DNA of 64,000 nt from Streptomyces chattanoogensis (GTDB lineage Bacteria > Actinomycetota > Actinomycetes > Streptomycetales > Streptomycetaceae): assembly GCF_001294335.1 (NCBI RefSeq), contig NZ_LGKG01000001.1, forward strand, positions 310,001 to 374,000. The letters run 5' to 3'. Positions 43,140 through 52,322 of the stretch are shown here, piece by piece; positions within the stretch are counted from its first letter, which is position 1, and every line of letters starts with the position of its first letter. The notes beneath the pieces are model-generated. The model was not told the DNA's origin, did not search any database, and saw only the letters and a program-made list of their open reading frames with translations. The position numbers and the translations under genes were made by a program.

Positions 43140-43290
43140 GCCGATCCCTCGCTACGCTCGGCCCCGCATTCGCGAGGCACGCACCTTTCCATGATTCGCT
43201 CGCTGCGCTCGCTCATGATGGCCAGGTTAGATCGCCGGAACGGCCACGGAGGCCGTGGGCCGGTGGAGCCGCGGGGACGGGACGGGGACC

Positions 43291-44889
43291 ATGGATGTGA
43301 TGCCGCTGCTGTTGCTGGTCGCGGGGAGCGCGGCGGTCGCCGGACTGGCGCGGCGCACCCCTGTCGCCGCACCGCTGCTGCTGGTCACCGCCGGGCTCGC
43401 GGCCTCGTACATCCCCGGCATCCCCGACTACACCCTCGCCCCGCACATCGTGCTGCCGCTGCTGTTGCCCCCGCTGCTGCACACCGCCGCGCTCGACAGC
43501 TCGTACCTGGATCTACGGGCCAATCTGCGGCCGGTGGCGCTGCTGTCCTTCGGATATGTCCTCTTCGCAACTTTGGTGGTGGGCTACGCCGCCTACCTGG
43601 TCATCCCGGATCTTCCCCTGACCGCGGCGCTGGTACTGGGCGCCGTCGTCGCCCCGCCGGACGCCGTCGCGGCCACCGCCATCGCCCGCAAACTCGGGCT
43701 GCCGAGCCGCATCACCACGATTCTGCAGGGCGAGTCGCTGGTCAACGACGCCACCGCGATCACGGCCTACAAGGTGGCGCTGGCCGCGGCTGTCGGGGTC
43801 GGCGCCACCTGGGCCGACGGCATCAGGGAGTTCGCCATCGCCTCCCTCGGCGGCATCGGGATCGGCGTCGTCCTGATGGTGCCGCTGCACTGGCTGCGCC
43901 GCCGGCTGCGGGACGAGGCCCTCCTGGAGAACACCCTCTCCCTCCTCATCCCGTTCACGGCGTACGCGGCCGCCGAACAGGTCGGCGCCTCCGGGGTGCT
44001 CGCCGTCGTCGTGGTCGGCCTTTATCTGGGCCACCGCTCCTGGCAGGTCGACTTCGAGACCCGGCTCCAGGAGGAGGCCGTCTGGAAGGTCGTCTCCTTC
44101 GTCCTGGAGTCCGCGGTCTTCGCGCTGATCGGGCTGCAGCTGCCCGTGGTGCTGGGCGGCCTGGGAGAGTTCAGCACGGCCCAGGCCCTGTGGTACGCGG
44201 CCGTGGTGTTCGCCGTCGTGGTCGTCGCCCGCTTCGTCTGGGTCTTCCCCGCGACCTACCTGCCGCGCGCCCTGTCGGCCCGGATCCGCACCCGCGAACC
44301 CGATACGAACTGGACCGCGCCGGTCATCGTCGGCTGGGCCGGGATGCGCGGAGTGGTGTCGCTGGCCATCGCGTTCTCCATCCCCGCCGCCGTGCACAGC
44401 GGCGGGCCCTTCCCCGCCCGCAACCTCGTCCTCTTCCTGACCTTCACCACCGTCATCGCCACCCTCGTCGTCCAGGGCCTGACGCTGCCGCCGCTGATCC
44501 GCGCCCTCAAGCTGCCCGGCCGCGACGAACGGGCCGAGACGCTCGCCGAGGCGCAGGCTCAGAACGACGCCTCCCGGGCCGCCGAGGCGCTGCTGGACGC
44601 ACTCCTCGAGGACCCGCGCAACGCCCTGCCAGGACCGCTCGCCGACCGGCTGCGCACCGTCCTGGAGCGGCGCCGCAACGCCGTATGGGAACGGCTCGGC
44701 ACCGTCAACGAGGAAACCGGCGAATCCGCCGACGAGACCTACCGCCGGCTCTCCCGCGAAATGATCGACGCCGAGCGCCGGGTCTTCGTCGAACTGCGCG
44801 ACGCCCGCCGCATCGACGACGAGATGCTGCGGACGCTGCTGCGCCGGCTGGACCTGGAGGAGGCGGCGGCCTACCGGGAGCGGGCGTAG
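43291..44889 (+). CDS. Na+/H+ antiporter of the CPA1/NhaP type
   Basis: A 532-residue antiporter with 11-12 membrane helices over about residues 5-410. It has APPDAVAATAIA (ion-site Asp, about residue 130), GESLVNDATAI (about 158) and GWAGMRGVVSLA (about 350). A ~120-residue cytoplasmic helical tail follows. It exchanges sodium or potassium for protons in pH and salt homeostasis. ATG at 43291 is the first start directly before the membrane domain. GTG at 43255 is possible. It lies beside the UBP zinc-finger gene, divergent. Confidence 0.92.
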   Translation: MDVMPLLLLVAGSAAVAGLARRTPVAAPLLLVTAGLAASYIPGIPDYTLAPHIVLPLLLPPLLHTAALDSSYLDLRANLRPVALLSFGYVLFATLVVGYAAYLVIPDLPLTAALVLGAVVAPPDAVAATAIARKLGLPSRITTILQGESLVNDATAITAYKVALAAAVGVGATWADGIREFAIASLGGIGIGVVLMVPLHWLRRRLRDEALLENTLSLLIPFTAYAAAEQVGASGVLAVVVVGLYLGHRSWQVDFETRLQEEAVWKVVSFVLESAVFALIGLQLPVVLGGLGEFSTAQALWYAAVVFAVVVVARFVWVFPATYLPRALSARIRTREPDTNWTAPVIVGWAGMRGVVSLAIAFSIPAAVHSGGPFPARNLVLFLTFTTVIATLVVQGLTLPPLIRALKLPGRDERAETLAEAQAQNDASRAAEALLDALLEDPRNALPGPLADRLRTVLERRRNAVWERLGTVNEETGESADETYRRLSREMIDAERRVFVELRDARRIDDEMLRTLLRRLDLEEAAAYRERA

Positions 44890-44908
44890 CGCCCGGTACG
44901 CCGTGCCG

Positions 44909-45829
44909 TCACGGCATACCCGTGATCACGGCCGCCACCCTGCTGCCCGGGGCGAACGCGCCCTCCTCGGCCAGCGTGGTCAGCCCGTACAGCAGCTTGG
45001 CGACGTAGGTGCGTTCCAGAGGGAGGCCGTGGCGGTCCTCGAAGGCGTCGGCGAAGGCGGTCAGGGCGGGGGTGCTGCGGGCGTATCCGCCGCAGTGGAA
45101 GCGGTCGTCCAGCCGCCAGTCGCCGCGCGGTCCGCCGAAGGCCGCGCGCTGGAGCTCCTCGACCGTCTCCTGGAGGAAGTGCGGGCCGTCGCCGCCGCCT
45201 CTGAGGACGGGGATGCCGACGGCCTGCTGGTCCGGGCCGAGCCCCGCCGCGAGCCCCGCCAGGGTGCCGCCCGTCCCGCATGCCACCGCAACCGTGTCCG
45301 CGGCCCCGCGCAGCTCCCGCCCGAGTTCCGTACAGCCTTCTGCCGCAAGGGAGTTGCTGCCGCCCTCCGGTATGACGCGGAAGGCGCCGAAGCGGTCGTG
45401 CAGGCCGGCGAGCACGTCCGGGTCGGTCTTGCGGCGGTAGCGGGACCGGTCGATGAAGTGCAGCCGCATGCCGTCGGCGGCGCAGCGGGCCAGCGACGGG
45501 TTGAGCGGGGCGGCGGCCAGCTCGTCGCCGCGGACCACGCCGATGGTGGCGAAGCCGAGGAGACGGCCGGCCGCCGCGGTGGCCCGCAGATGGTTGGAGT
45601 ACGCGCCGCCGAAGGTCAGCAGCGCGCGCTCACCGGCCGCGGCGGCGGCCCGCAGATTGGGCGCGAGCTTGCGCCACTTGTTGCCCGGCAGGTCCGGGTG
45701 GATCAGATCGTCCCGCTTGAGCAGCAGCCGGACGCCGCGGCGCGCGAACGGATCGTCCTCGATCTCCTGGAGGGGGGAGGGGAGACGGGGGCGCAGCACG
45801 GCGGGGTCGGGGCGGGGCATGCCGTCCAT
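44909..45829 (-). CDS. PLP-dependent deaminase (ACC deaminase/D-cysteine desulfhydrase family)
   Basis: A 306-residue fold-type II PLP enzyme. The PLP Lys is in DLPGNKWRKL (near residue 52), FGGAYSNH (about 74) holds the catalytic Ser region, and CGTGGTLAGL is the phosphate loop. Substrates of this family are 1-aminocyclopropane-carboxylate or D-cysteine. The active-site residues that separate the two cannot be judged by eye. It is convergent with the antiporter gene, with 19 bases between stops. Confidence 0.9.
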   Translation of the reverse strand: MDGMPRPDPAVLRPRLPSPLQEIEDDPFARRGVRLLLKRDDLIHPDLPGNKWRKLAPNLRAAAAAGERALLTFGGAYSNHLRATAAAGRLLGFATIGVVRGDELAAAPLNPSLARCAADGMRLHFIDRSRYRRKTDPDVLAGLHDRFGAFRVIPEGGSNSLAAEGCTELGRELRGAADTVAVACGTGGTLAGLAAGLGPDQQAVGIPVLRGGGDGPHFLQETVEELQRAAFGGPRGDWRLDDRFHCGGYARSTPALTAFADAFEDRHGLPLERTYVAKLLYGLTTLAEEGAFAPGSRVAAVITGMP

Positions 45830-45889
45830 TGTCCCGTGCCCCGGGGGGACCGCGAGGCCGTGTGGCGGTGCGGCCGTGCGCCCGTGCGG

Positions 45890-46480
45890 TCACTTCAGGC
45901 GTTCGCGGATCCGCCCGCGCAGCCCGTCCATGGTGAAGCCCCGGGGATCCACCTTGCCGGGCTGCCACTCCAGATGGCCGATCACCGAGCGCTCGGTCCA
46001 GCCGTGCGCCCGGCACAGCGCCGCCGCGGCCTTCTCCAGGGCCGCCAGCTGGGCAGGCGGCCAGGGGTCCGTGCCGTCGCCGAGGTTCTCGCACTCGAAG
46101 CCGTAGAAGACCTGATTGCCGTCCGTGTCGATCTTGTCGGCCGGCGGCAGCCGCTTCTCCGCGATCACCGCCCGCAGGACGTCGCCGTCCCCCAGCCCGG
46201 CGTGGTTGGCGCGGCCGCAGCCGACCAGGTGGACCGCGCCGTCCTTGGTGATCACCCCGTGGCACAGCGGGCCCGGCAGGTCGGGGTGGCCGTTGTAGCA
46301 GAGCCGTACGGTGCTCCCGGCGCCTGACGTCGCGGTGTGGTGCACCACGATGCCGTGCACCGGACCCCAGGGGCCCATGTGCTCGCGGTTGTGCGTCCTC
46401 CAGTCGCCCACCTCGACGACCCGCAGTCCCTCCGCCTCCAGGGCTTCGAGAAAACGGGCAGCAGACAGCGCTACGGCCAT
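45890..46480 (-). CDS. N-acetylmuramoyl-L-alanine amidase (Amidase_2), no signal peptide
   Basis: A 196-residue peptidoglycan amidase. Zinc ligands are His in VVHHTAT (about residue 47), a second His in GRANHAGLGD, and the GHLEWQPGKVDP motif (about 165-176). It contains no secretion signal, no membrane helix and no binding domain. The architecture resembles phage endolysins and intracellular amidases. No phage genes are nearby. It may recycle muropeptides or be a domesticated lysin. Confidence 0.9.
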   Translation of the reverse strand: MAVALSAARFLEALEAEGLRVVEVGDWRTHNREHMGPWGPVHGIVVHHTATSGAGSTVRLCYNGHPDLPGPLCHGVITKDGAVHLVGCGRANHAGLGDGDVLRAVIAEKRLPPADKIDTDGNQVFYGFECENLGDGTDPWPPAQLAALEKAAAALCRAHGWTERSVIGHLEWQPGKVDPRGFTMDGLRGRIRERLK

Positions 46481-46628
46481 GACCGGCTCCGATCGGTACG
46501 CGGCGGCCGCCGACCGCGCACCGCCTCATGCCTCGCTTCTACGGGATGGGTCAGGACCGATGGAGTGGAACGGCATAAAACGGACCGGCTGTTCGGTGGG
46601 TGTGCGAGCGATTCCGGCCGGGCGGGGG

Positions 46629-46682
46629 CGTATGCCGGAGCCGTATGCCCCGGGCCGTATACCGCGGCCGTATGCCGGCGGC
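46629..46682. repeat. Four-copy CGTATGCCG repeat
   Basis: CGTAT(G/A)CCG... repeats at 46629, 46642, 46656 and 46669, a 13-14 base period, ending at the stop of the next gene. Confidence 0.7.
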
Positions 46683-46683
46683 G

Positions 46684-46917
46684 TCAGCCGTGGATGGACC
46701 CGTCCCCATGGGCGTTGACATGGGCCTCCAGCTTGCCGAGCGCTTCCCGGGTCGCCTCGGGCGAGCCGCTGCCGCTGCGCTCGGCGTAGTACGCGGCGCC
46801 GAGCTTCTTCAGCAGGTCGGACCCCGCTCGGTGTGCGTGTGCTTCGTCGATCTTCTTCTTGCCCTCCGCCAGTCCGCGCTGTGCCTGTTCCTTGGCCCGG
46901 TCGATAAACCCGGTCAT
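46684..46917 (-). CDS. Small helical hypothetical protein
   Basis: A 77-residue, highly charged, probably all-helical soluble protein (GFIDRAKEQAQRGLAEGKKK...). ATG at 46917 has GGAGG nine bases upstream. A longer open frame to 47106 lacks a ribosome site. No domain is recognised. Similar short proteins with an AKEQA-type start are common in Streptomyces and of unknown function. Confidence 0.7.
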   Translation of the reverse strand: MTGFIDRAKEQAQRGLAEGKKKIDEAHAHRAGSDLLKKLGAAYYAERSGSGSPEATREALGKLEAHVNAHGDGSIHG

Positions 46918-47189
46918 TGCTGCCTCCATGACGTCGGTGTCGTCTGTGCGGTGAGGAAGTCCGTAGGTTCCGTAGGTGCGGTAAGGGATGAAAGCGGTCA
47001 ATGGAATCAACGGCGCGGATGGCCGCAGGGTTCCCGTGCCAGGCTGGGGCACATCCGCGAAGAGCGCGACACGGGATGGGCCGCACGGCGCAAGCGGCCG
47101 CCGCACCGGGCGTATCCCGCCCGCGAGGTGAAGTCGCAGGCGGGGGGCTCCGATGGGGGTCGCTCCTGCGCCGGGTTAGCGTGTGCCTC

Positions 47190-48119
47190 ATGGACTACCA
47201 GGCCGTCATCGAAGAGGTAGCGGCCCATGCCCGCCCCTACGCGGGACAGGGGCAGGTCGCCGACTACATACCCGCGCTCGAGAGGGTCTCCGCGGACCGC
47301 TTCGGGATCGCGGTGGCCGACATCGACGGCAAGGTGTACGGGGCCGGCGACTGGGAGGTGCCGTTCTCCGTTCAGTCCATCTCCAAGACGTTCTCTCTGG
47401 CCCTGGTGATGGCCCAGGGCCACAGCAGTCACAGCGGCGACGACGAGATCTGGCGGCGGGTGGGCCGTGAGCCGTCCGGTACGCCGTTCAATTCGCTGGT
47501 CCAGCTGGAGGCGGAGAACGGCATCCCGCGCAATCCGTTCATCAACGCCGGCGCCCTGGTAGTCACCGACCGCCTGCTGACCCTCACCGGTGACGCCAGC
47601 ACCGCGCTGCTGCACTTCCTGCGCGAGGAGAGCGGCAATCCGGATCTGGCCTTCGACCAGGCGGTGGCCGACTCCGAGGCCGACCACGGCGACCGCAATG
47701 CCGCGCTGGCGCATTTCATGGCGTCCTTCGGCAACCTGGAGAACCCGGTGCCCAGCGTCATCGAGCACTACTTCTGGCAGTGCTCGATCGAGATGAGCTG
47801 CCGCGATCTGGCCGTCGCCGGTGGCTTCCTGGCCCGCCACGGGCTGCGCGCCGACGGCAGCCGCCTCCTGGAGGCGCGCGAGGCCAAGCGGATCAACGCG
47901 GTGATGCTGACCTGCGGGACGTACGACGCGGCGGGGGAGTTCGCCTACCGGGTGGGGCTGCCCGCCAAGAGCGGCGTCGGCGGCGGGATCGTGGCCGTGG
48001 TCCCGGGGCGCTGCACGCTGTGTGTGTGGAGCCCCGGGTTGGATGCCCGGGGCAACTCCGTCGCGGGCGCGGCGGCCCTGGATCACTTCACGACGTTGAC
48101 GGGTTGGTCGGTGTTCTAG
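47190..48119 (+). CDS. glsA: Glutaminase (beta-lactamase-fold, GlsA type)
   Basis: A 309-residue enzyme hydrolysing glutamine to glutamate and ammonia. The SxxK nucleophile/base pair is in QSISKTF (near residue 66). NPFINAGAL, MASFGNLENP and the C-terminal KSGVGGGIVAVVPG are family motifs. The length fits bacterial GlsA. The ATG at 47190 is the first in-frame codon of the conserved DYQAVIEEV start. Confidence 0.96.
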   Translation: MDYQAVIEEVAAHARPYAGQGQVADYIPALERVSADRFGIAVADIDGKVYGAGDWEVPFSVQSISKTFSLALVMAQGHSSHSGDDEIWRRVGREPSGTPFNSLVQLEAENGIPRNPFINAGALVVTDRLLTLTGDASTALLHFLREESGNPDLAFDQAVADSEADHGDRNAALAHFMASFGNLENPVPSVIEHYFWQCSIEMSCRDLAVAGGFLARHGLRADGSRLLEAREAKRINAVMLTCGTYDAAGEFAYRVGLPAKSGVGGGIVAVVPGRCTLCVWSPGLDARGNSVAGAAALDHFTTLTGWSVF

Positions 48120-48455
48120 CCGGTCCGCTGCGCTTTGCCTGGGCCGTACGTTGTTGTCTGCGGCGCCGTGGTGTCTTCTCGCCGTTGCGCCTGCGGCGGG
48201 CGGGGGTTGGTTGTCGGCCGCGGTGCCGGCCCTCCGGACTCCGTCCTGCGGTCCGTCCCCTCCCGACGGTGGGGGTGAGGGGGCTCGGTGGCTTCCTGTG
48301 CGGGGCGCAGTATCTCCGTGAGCACCCCGGGCCCTAGCCAGGCCGCGTCTCTTCCGGGGCGTCGATGCCCTGGGGCGAGGGGCGGTGTTCCCGTGGGGCG
48401 GGTGACTGCCGCGCCTGCCGCGGGCGCCCGCCCCTCCGTCATGCCCTGATGGCTC
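48120..48455. other. Gene-free region downstream of glsA
   Basis: These 336 bases have irregular composition (many GTG/TTG runs and CCGG clusters) and no coding pattern on either strand. I see no clear terminator or repeat. Confidence 0.5.
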
Positions 48456-49394
48456 TCACGGGCACCGGATGACCTGCCCGGCATACGAGAGATTGCCGCC
48501 GAAGGCAAAGAGAAGGACGGGCGCGCCGGAGGGGATCTCGCGGCGTTCGACCAGTTTGGCCAGGGCCAGCGGCACCGAGGCGGCCGAGGTGTTGCCGGAG
48601 TCGACGACGTCCTTGGCGACCACGGCGTTGATCGCTCCGATGCGCTCCGCGACCGGCTCGATGATCCGGAGGTTGGCCTGGTGGAGCACCACGCCGGCCA
48701 GGTCCTCGGGGAGGATGCCGGAGCGTTCGCAGACCTGGCGGGCGATGGCCGGGAGTCGGGTGGTGGCCCAGCGGTAGACCGTCTGGCCCTCCTGGGCGAA
48801 CCGGGCCGGCTCGCCCTCGATCCGTACCGCATTGCCCATCTGGGGGACCGAACCCCACAGCACCGGGCCGATCTCGGGTTCCGCCGATGCGGTGACCACC
48901 GCGGCCCCGGCCCCGTCACCGACCAGGACGCAGGTCGTACGGTCCGTCCAGTCGACCACATCGGTGAACTTCTCCGCCCCGATGACCAGCGCATTCGTCG
49001 CCGAACCGGCCCGGATGGCGTGGTCGGCGGCGGCCAGCGCATGGGTGAAGCCGGAGCAGACGACGTTGATGTCCATGGTGGCGGGCGCGTCCAGGCCGAG
49101 CCGGGCGGCGACCCGGGCCGCGGCGTTCGGGCTGCGGTCGGTGGCCGTGCAGGTGGCCACCAGGACGAGGTCGATCTCGTGCGGGGCCAGTCCGCTCGTG
49201 GCCAGCGCCTTCGCGGCGGCCTCGGCGGCCATCGAGTCGACCGTCTCGTCCGCGGCCGCGATCCGCCGGGTACGGATGCCCACCCGGCTGCGGATCCAGG
49301 CGTCATCGGTGTCGACGAGCTCGGCGAGGTCGTCGTTGGTGAGCACGCGGGAGGGCTGGTAGTGGCCGAGCGCCAGGACGCGTGACCCCGTCAT
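48456..49394 (-). CDS. 3-oxoacyl-ACP synthase III family protein (FabH-like)
   Basis: A 312-residue KAS III with the complete Cys-His-Asn triad: INVVCSGF (about residue 110), LHQANLRI (about 240) and DSGNTSAAS (about 272). It condenses an acyl-CoA starter with malonyl-ACP or performs a related acyl transfer. It is an orphan here, with no acyl carrier protein or other fatty-acid gene nearby, so it may serve a specialised starter or an ester-forming reaction. ATG at 49394 has AGGGGA upstream. Confidence 0.93.
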   Translation of the reverse strand: MTGSRVLALGHYQPSRVLTNDDLAELVDTDDAWIRSRVGIRTRRIAAADETVDSMAAEAAAKALATSGLAPHEIDLVLVATCTATDRSPNAAARVAARLGLDAPATMDINVVCSGFTHALAAADHAIRAGSATNALVIGAEKFTDVVDWTDRTTCVLVGDGAGAAVVTASAEPEIGPVLWGSVPQMGNAVRIEGEPARFAQEGQTVYRWATTRLPAIARQVCERSGILPEDLAGVVLHQANLRIIEPVAERIGAINAVVAKDVVDSGNTSAASVPLALAKLVERREIPSGAPVLLFAFGGNLSYAGQVIRCP

Positions 49395-49701
49395 GAGTTC
49401 CCCTGTAGGTACGTGGGCGGGCGGGTAGGCGACCAGTCTCACCTGCCGGTGCCGGCCGGCGGTTGCGCGATCCGCCAATGTTCCGCCGTCAGAACTGGAG
49501 ACATCCGACCGCCGCCCCGTGTCCACGGGGGGCGGCCGGCCGGGGGACAGCGGGCCCGTCCGCCGATCCAGCGGCAGCGCGGCGGGGACCCGGGCGGATT
49601 GCTCCGCCTGTGGGCGCGGCGCACGGTACGGCGCGGCCCCGGCAGCGGGGTGCTGCCGGGGCCGCGGCCCCGGGGACGGGCCCATCTGCTGCCGCCCGGT
49701 G
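49395..49701. other. Intergenic region between the KAS III gene and copA
   Basis: The 307 bases contain the copA terminator (49633-49665) and otherwise the upstream DNA of the KAS III gene. No gene or clear promoter is seen. Confidence 0.5.
49633..49665 (-). terminator. Terminator after the copper ATPase operon
   Basis: A perfect 14-bp stem GCGGCCCCGGCAGC/GCTGCCGGGGCCGC with a GGGGT loop, 36 bases past the copA stop. Confidence 0.85.
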
Positions 49702-51984
49702 TCAGCCGATGGCCTCCGGCGCCGTGTCGGGCGTCAGCGCCCGGAAGCGCCGCAGCCGCAGGCTGTTCCCGACGACGAAGACCGACGAGAAGGCCATCGC
49801 GGCGCCCGCGATCATCGGGTTCAGCAGGCCGGCGGCGGCCAGCGGCAGCGCCGCGACGTTGTAGCCGAAGGCCCAGAACAGATTGGTGCGGATGGTGCCG
49901 AGGGTGGCGCGGGCGAGGCGGATGGCGTCCGCCGCGGCGCGCAGATCGCCCCGTACGAGGGTCAGGTCACCGGCCTCGATGGCGGCGTCGGTGCCGGTGC
50001 CCATGGCCAGTCCGAGGTCGGCGCGGGCCAGGGCGGCCGCGTCGTTCACCCCGTCGCCGACCATCGCGACCGAGCGGCCCTCACCCTGTAGGCGCTCGAT
50101 GACGGCCACCTTGTCCTCGGGGAGCACCTCGGCGATCACCTCATCGATGCCGACCTCCTTGGCCACCGCCTCTGCGACGGCCTTGTTGTCGCCGGTGAGC
50201 AGTACGGGCGTCAGCCCCAGGGCACGCAGCCGCCGCACCGCCTCGGCGCTGGTGGGCTTCACCGCGTCGGAGACGACCAGGACGGCCCGCGCCTCGCCGT
50301 CCCAGCCGACGGCGACCGCGGTGCGGCCCGCTGCCTCCGCCTCGGCCTTGGCCGCCGCCAGCGCGGGCGGCAGCTGCTGGCTCCAGTCGGTCAGCAGCCG
50401 CTCGCGGCCCACCAGGACGGCATGCCCCTCGACGATGCCCTGGACGCCGAGCCCCGGGACGTTCGCGAAGTCCTCCGGCGTGGGGAGCGGGCCGGCGGCC
50501 TCCTCGGCCGCGGTGGCGATGGCGCGGGCGATGGGGTGCTCCGAGGAGTGCTCCAGCGCGCCGGCCAGCCGCAGCGCCCGGTCACGGGACACCCCGTCGG
50601 CCAGGTGGATGCCGGTCAGCGTCATCACACCGGTGGTGACCGTGCCGGTCTTGTCCAGGACGATGGTGTCGACCTTGCGGGTGGACTCCAGGACCTCGGG
50701 CCCCTTGAGGAGGATGCCCAGCTGCGCGCCCCGGCCGGTGCCGGCCATCAGCGCGGTGGGCGTGGCCAGGCCCAGGGCGCACGGGCAGGCGATGATCAGT
50801 ACGGCCACGGCAGCGGTGAAGGCGGCGACCGCGCCCGCGCCGGTGCCGAGCCAGTAGCCGAGCGTGCCGACGGCCAGCGCGATCACGACCGGGACGAAGA
50901 CCGCGGAGATCCGGTCGGCGAGCCGCTGGGCCGCGGCCTTGCCGTTCTGCGCGTCCTCCACCAGGCGGGCCATCCGGGCCAGCTGGGTGTCCGCACCGAT
51001 GCGGGTGGCCTCGACGACGAGCCGGCCGCCCGCGTTGACCGTGGCCCCGGTGACGGTGTCGCCGGGAGCGACCTCCACCGGGACGGACTCACCGGTGAGC
51101 ATCGACGCGTCCACGGCGGAGGCGCCCTCCACCACCAGCCCGTCGGTGGCGATCTTCTCCCCGGGCCGTACGACGAACCGGTCCCCGACCGCCAGCCCGT
51201 CCGTGGGGATGCGGACTTCCCGGCCGTCGCGCAGGACGGCCACGTCCTTGGCGCCCAGTTCGAGCAGCGCGCGCAGGGCCGCGCCCGCCTTCCGCTTCGA
51301 CCGGGCCTCGAAGTAGCGCCCGGCCAGGATGAAGGTGGTGACACCGGCCGCCGCCTCCAGATAGATGCTGCCGCTGCTGTCCGTACGGGCGATCGTCAAC
51401 TCGAAGGGATGCGTCATCCCGGGCATCCCCGCGGTCCCGAAGAACAGGGCCCACAGCGACCAGCCGAACGCCGCCAGCGTGCCCATCGAGATGAGGGTGT
51501 CCATCGTGGCGGCGCCGTGCCGCAGATTCGTCCAGGCGGCCTTGTGGAACGGCCAGGCGCCATAGGCCACCACGGGGGCGGCCAGGGTCAGGGACAGCCA
51601 CTGCCAGTTGGTGAACTGCAGCGCCGGGACCATCGCCATCAGGACGACGGGGAGGGAGAGCGCCAGGGAGGTGAGGAGGCGGTGGCGGAGGGCGGCCAGG
51701 GGGTCCCCCTCGGCCGCCCGGCCGCCCCGGTCGTCGGGCGCCGGGGCCGGCGGCTCGGGGACCGCGGCGGTGTACCCGGTCTTCACCACGGTGGCGATCA
51801 GGTCCGCGGTCCCGATGCCGCTGCCCTCCGCGACCGCCACCTGCGCCTTCTCGGTGGCGTAGTTGACGGTGGCGGTGACCCCCTCCATGCGGTTGAGCTT
51901 CTTCTCGATACGGGCGGCGCACGAGGCGCAGGTCATCCCGCCGATCTCCAGCTCGACGCGGTGCTCTCCGGCCACGGTCGTCAT
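49702..51984 (-). CDS. copA: Copper-exporting P1B-type ATPase
   Basis: A 760-residue heavy-metal ATPase. The N-terminal metal-binding domain has GMTCASC (about residues 17-23). Eight membrane helices, the intramembrane CPCALG copper site, the phosphorylation motif DKTGT, the SEHPIA nucleotide contact and the GDGVNDA hinge follow. The CPC motif with the TCASC domain marks copper(I) export. The start overlaps the small upstream gene by four bases. A CsoR-like palindrome (52246-52262) precedes the operon, so copper induction is expected. Confidence 0.95.
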   Translation of the reverse strand: MTTVAGEHRVELEIGGMTCASCAARIEKKLNRMEGVTATVNYATEKAQVAVAEGSGIGTADLIATVVKTGYTAAVPEPPAPAPDDRGGRAAEGDPLAALRHRLLTSLALSLPVVLMAMVPALQFTNWQWLSLTLAAPVVAYGAWPFHKAAWTNLRHGAATMDTLISMGTLAAFGWSLWALFFGTAGMPGMTHPFELTIARTDSSGSIYLEAAAGVTTFILAGRYFEARSKRKAGAALRALLELGAKDVAVLRDGREVRIPTDGLAVGDRFVVRPGEKIATDGLVVEGASAVDASMLTGESVPVEVAPGDTVTGATVNAGGRLVVEATRIGADTQLARMARLVEDAQNGKAAAQRLADRISAVFVPVVIALAVGTLGYWLGTGAGAVAAFTAAVAVLIIACPCALGLATPTALMAGTGRGAQLGILLKGPEVLESTRKVDTIVLDKTGTVTTGVMTLTGIHLADGVSRDRALRLAGALEHSSEHPIARAIATAAEEAAGPLPTPEDFANVPGLGVQGIVEGHAVLVGRERLLTDWSQQLPPALAAAKAEAEAAGRTAVAVGWDGEARAVLVVSDAVKPTSAEAVRRLRALGLTPVLLTGDNKAVAEAVAKEVGIDEVIAEVLPEDKVAVIERLQGEGRSVAMVGDGVNDAAALARADLGLAMGTGTDAAIEAGDLTLVRGDLRAAADAIRLARATLGTIRTNLFWAFGYNVAALPLAAAGLLNPMIAGAAMAFSSVFVVGNSLRLRRFRALTPDTAPEAIG

Positions 51985-52178
51985 GACTGCTCCTCCGAGT
52001 GCTGCAGGTGCTGGGCGGGCGCGTGCGGGGCCGGCCGGGCCGGGGCGTCCTCGCCGCCCCCGGTCGCGCGGCCGAGGCCGAAGCCGGCGGCGAGAACGAC
52101 GAGCAGCAGCAGCGCATAGCCGCCGAGCCTGACCGGGGTGCCGAGGGCCTTCGCTGTTCCGGCGGTGGTGGCCGTCAT
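51981..52178 (-). CDS. Small single-span membrane protein of the copper operon
   Basis: A 65-residue protein. A membrane helix (about residues 18-38) is followed by an Ala/Pro/His-rich tail with several His ([16 protein letters not shown]) that may bind metal. The stop overlaps the copA start (ATGA), so it is coupled to copA and is the first gene of the unit. No domain is recognised. An outward-facing copper-handling role is an inference from context only. Confidence 0.8.
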   Translation of the reverse strand: MTATTAGTAKALGTPVRLGGYALLLLVVLAAGFGLGRATGGGEDAPARPAPHAPAQHLQHSEEQS

Positions 52179-52245
52179 GCGTACTCCTCATCGCGAGCGG
52201 GGGACGCCCATGGCGGGGCGCCCGGCGTCCAGTACGCAGAACCAT

Positions 52246-52262
52246 ATACCCCCTAGGGGTAT
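52246..52262. promoter_or_regulatory. CsoR-like copper operator
   Basis: ATACCCCCTAGGGGTAT is a perfect 7-3-7 palindrome of the type bound by CsoR copper sensors, 67 bases upstream of the copper operon. The csoR gene is not in this window. Confidence 0.88.
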
Positions 52263-52322
52263 TCCGTCATCCCCGGCCCGTCCCCTCCGGGCCGTCACGC
52301 CCAGCGCGCCACGCCCTGCCCG

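Noticed and set aside
48120..48455. Open frames in the gap after glsA
   Set aside because: They are short, arginine-rich in all phases and lack ribosome sites, as expected for non-coding GC-rich DNA.
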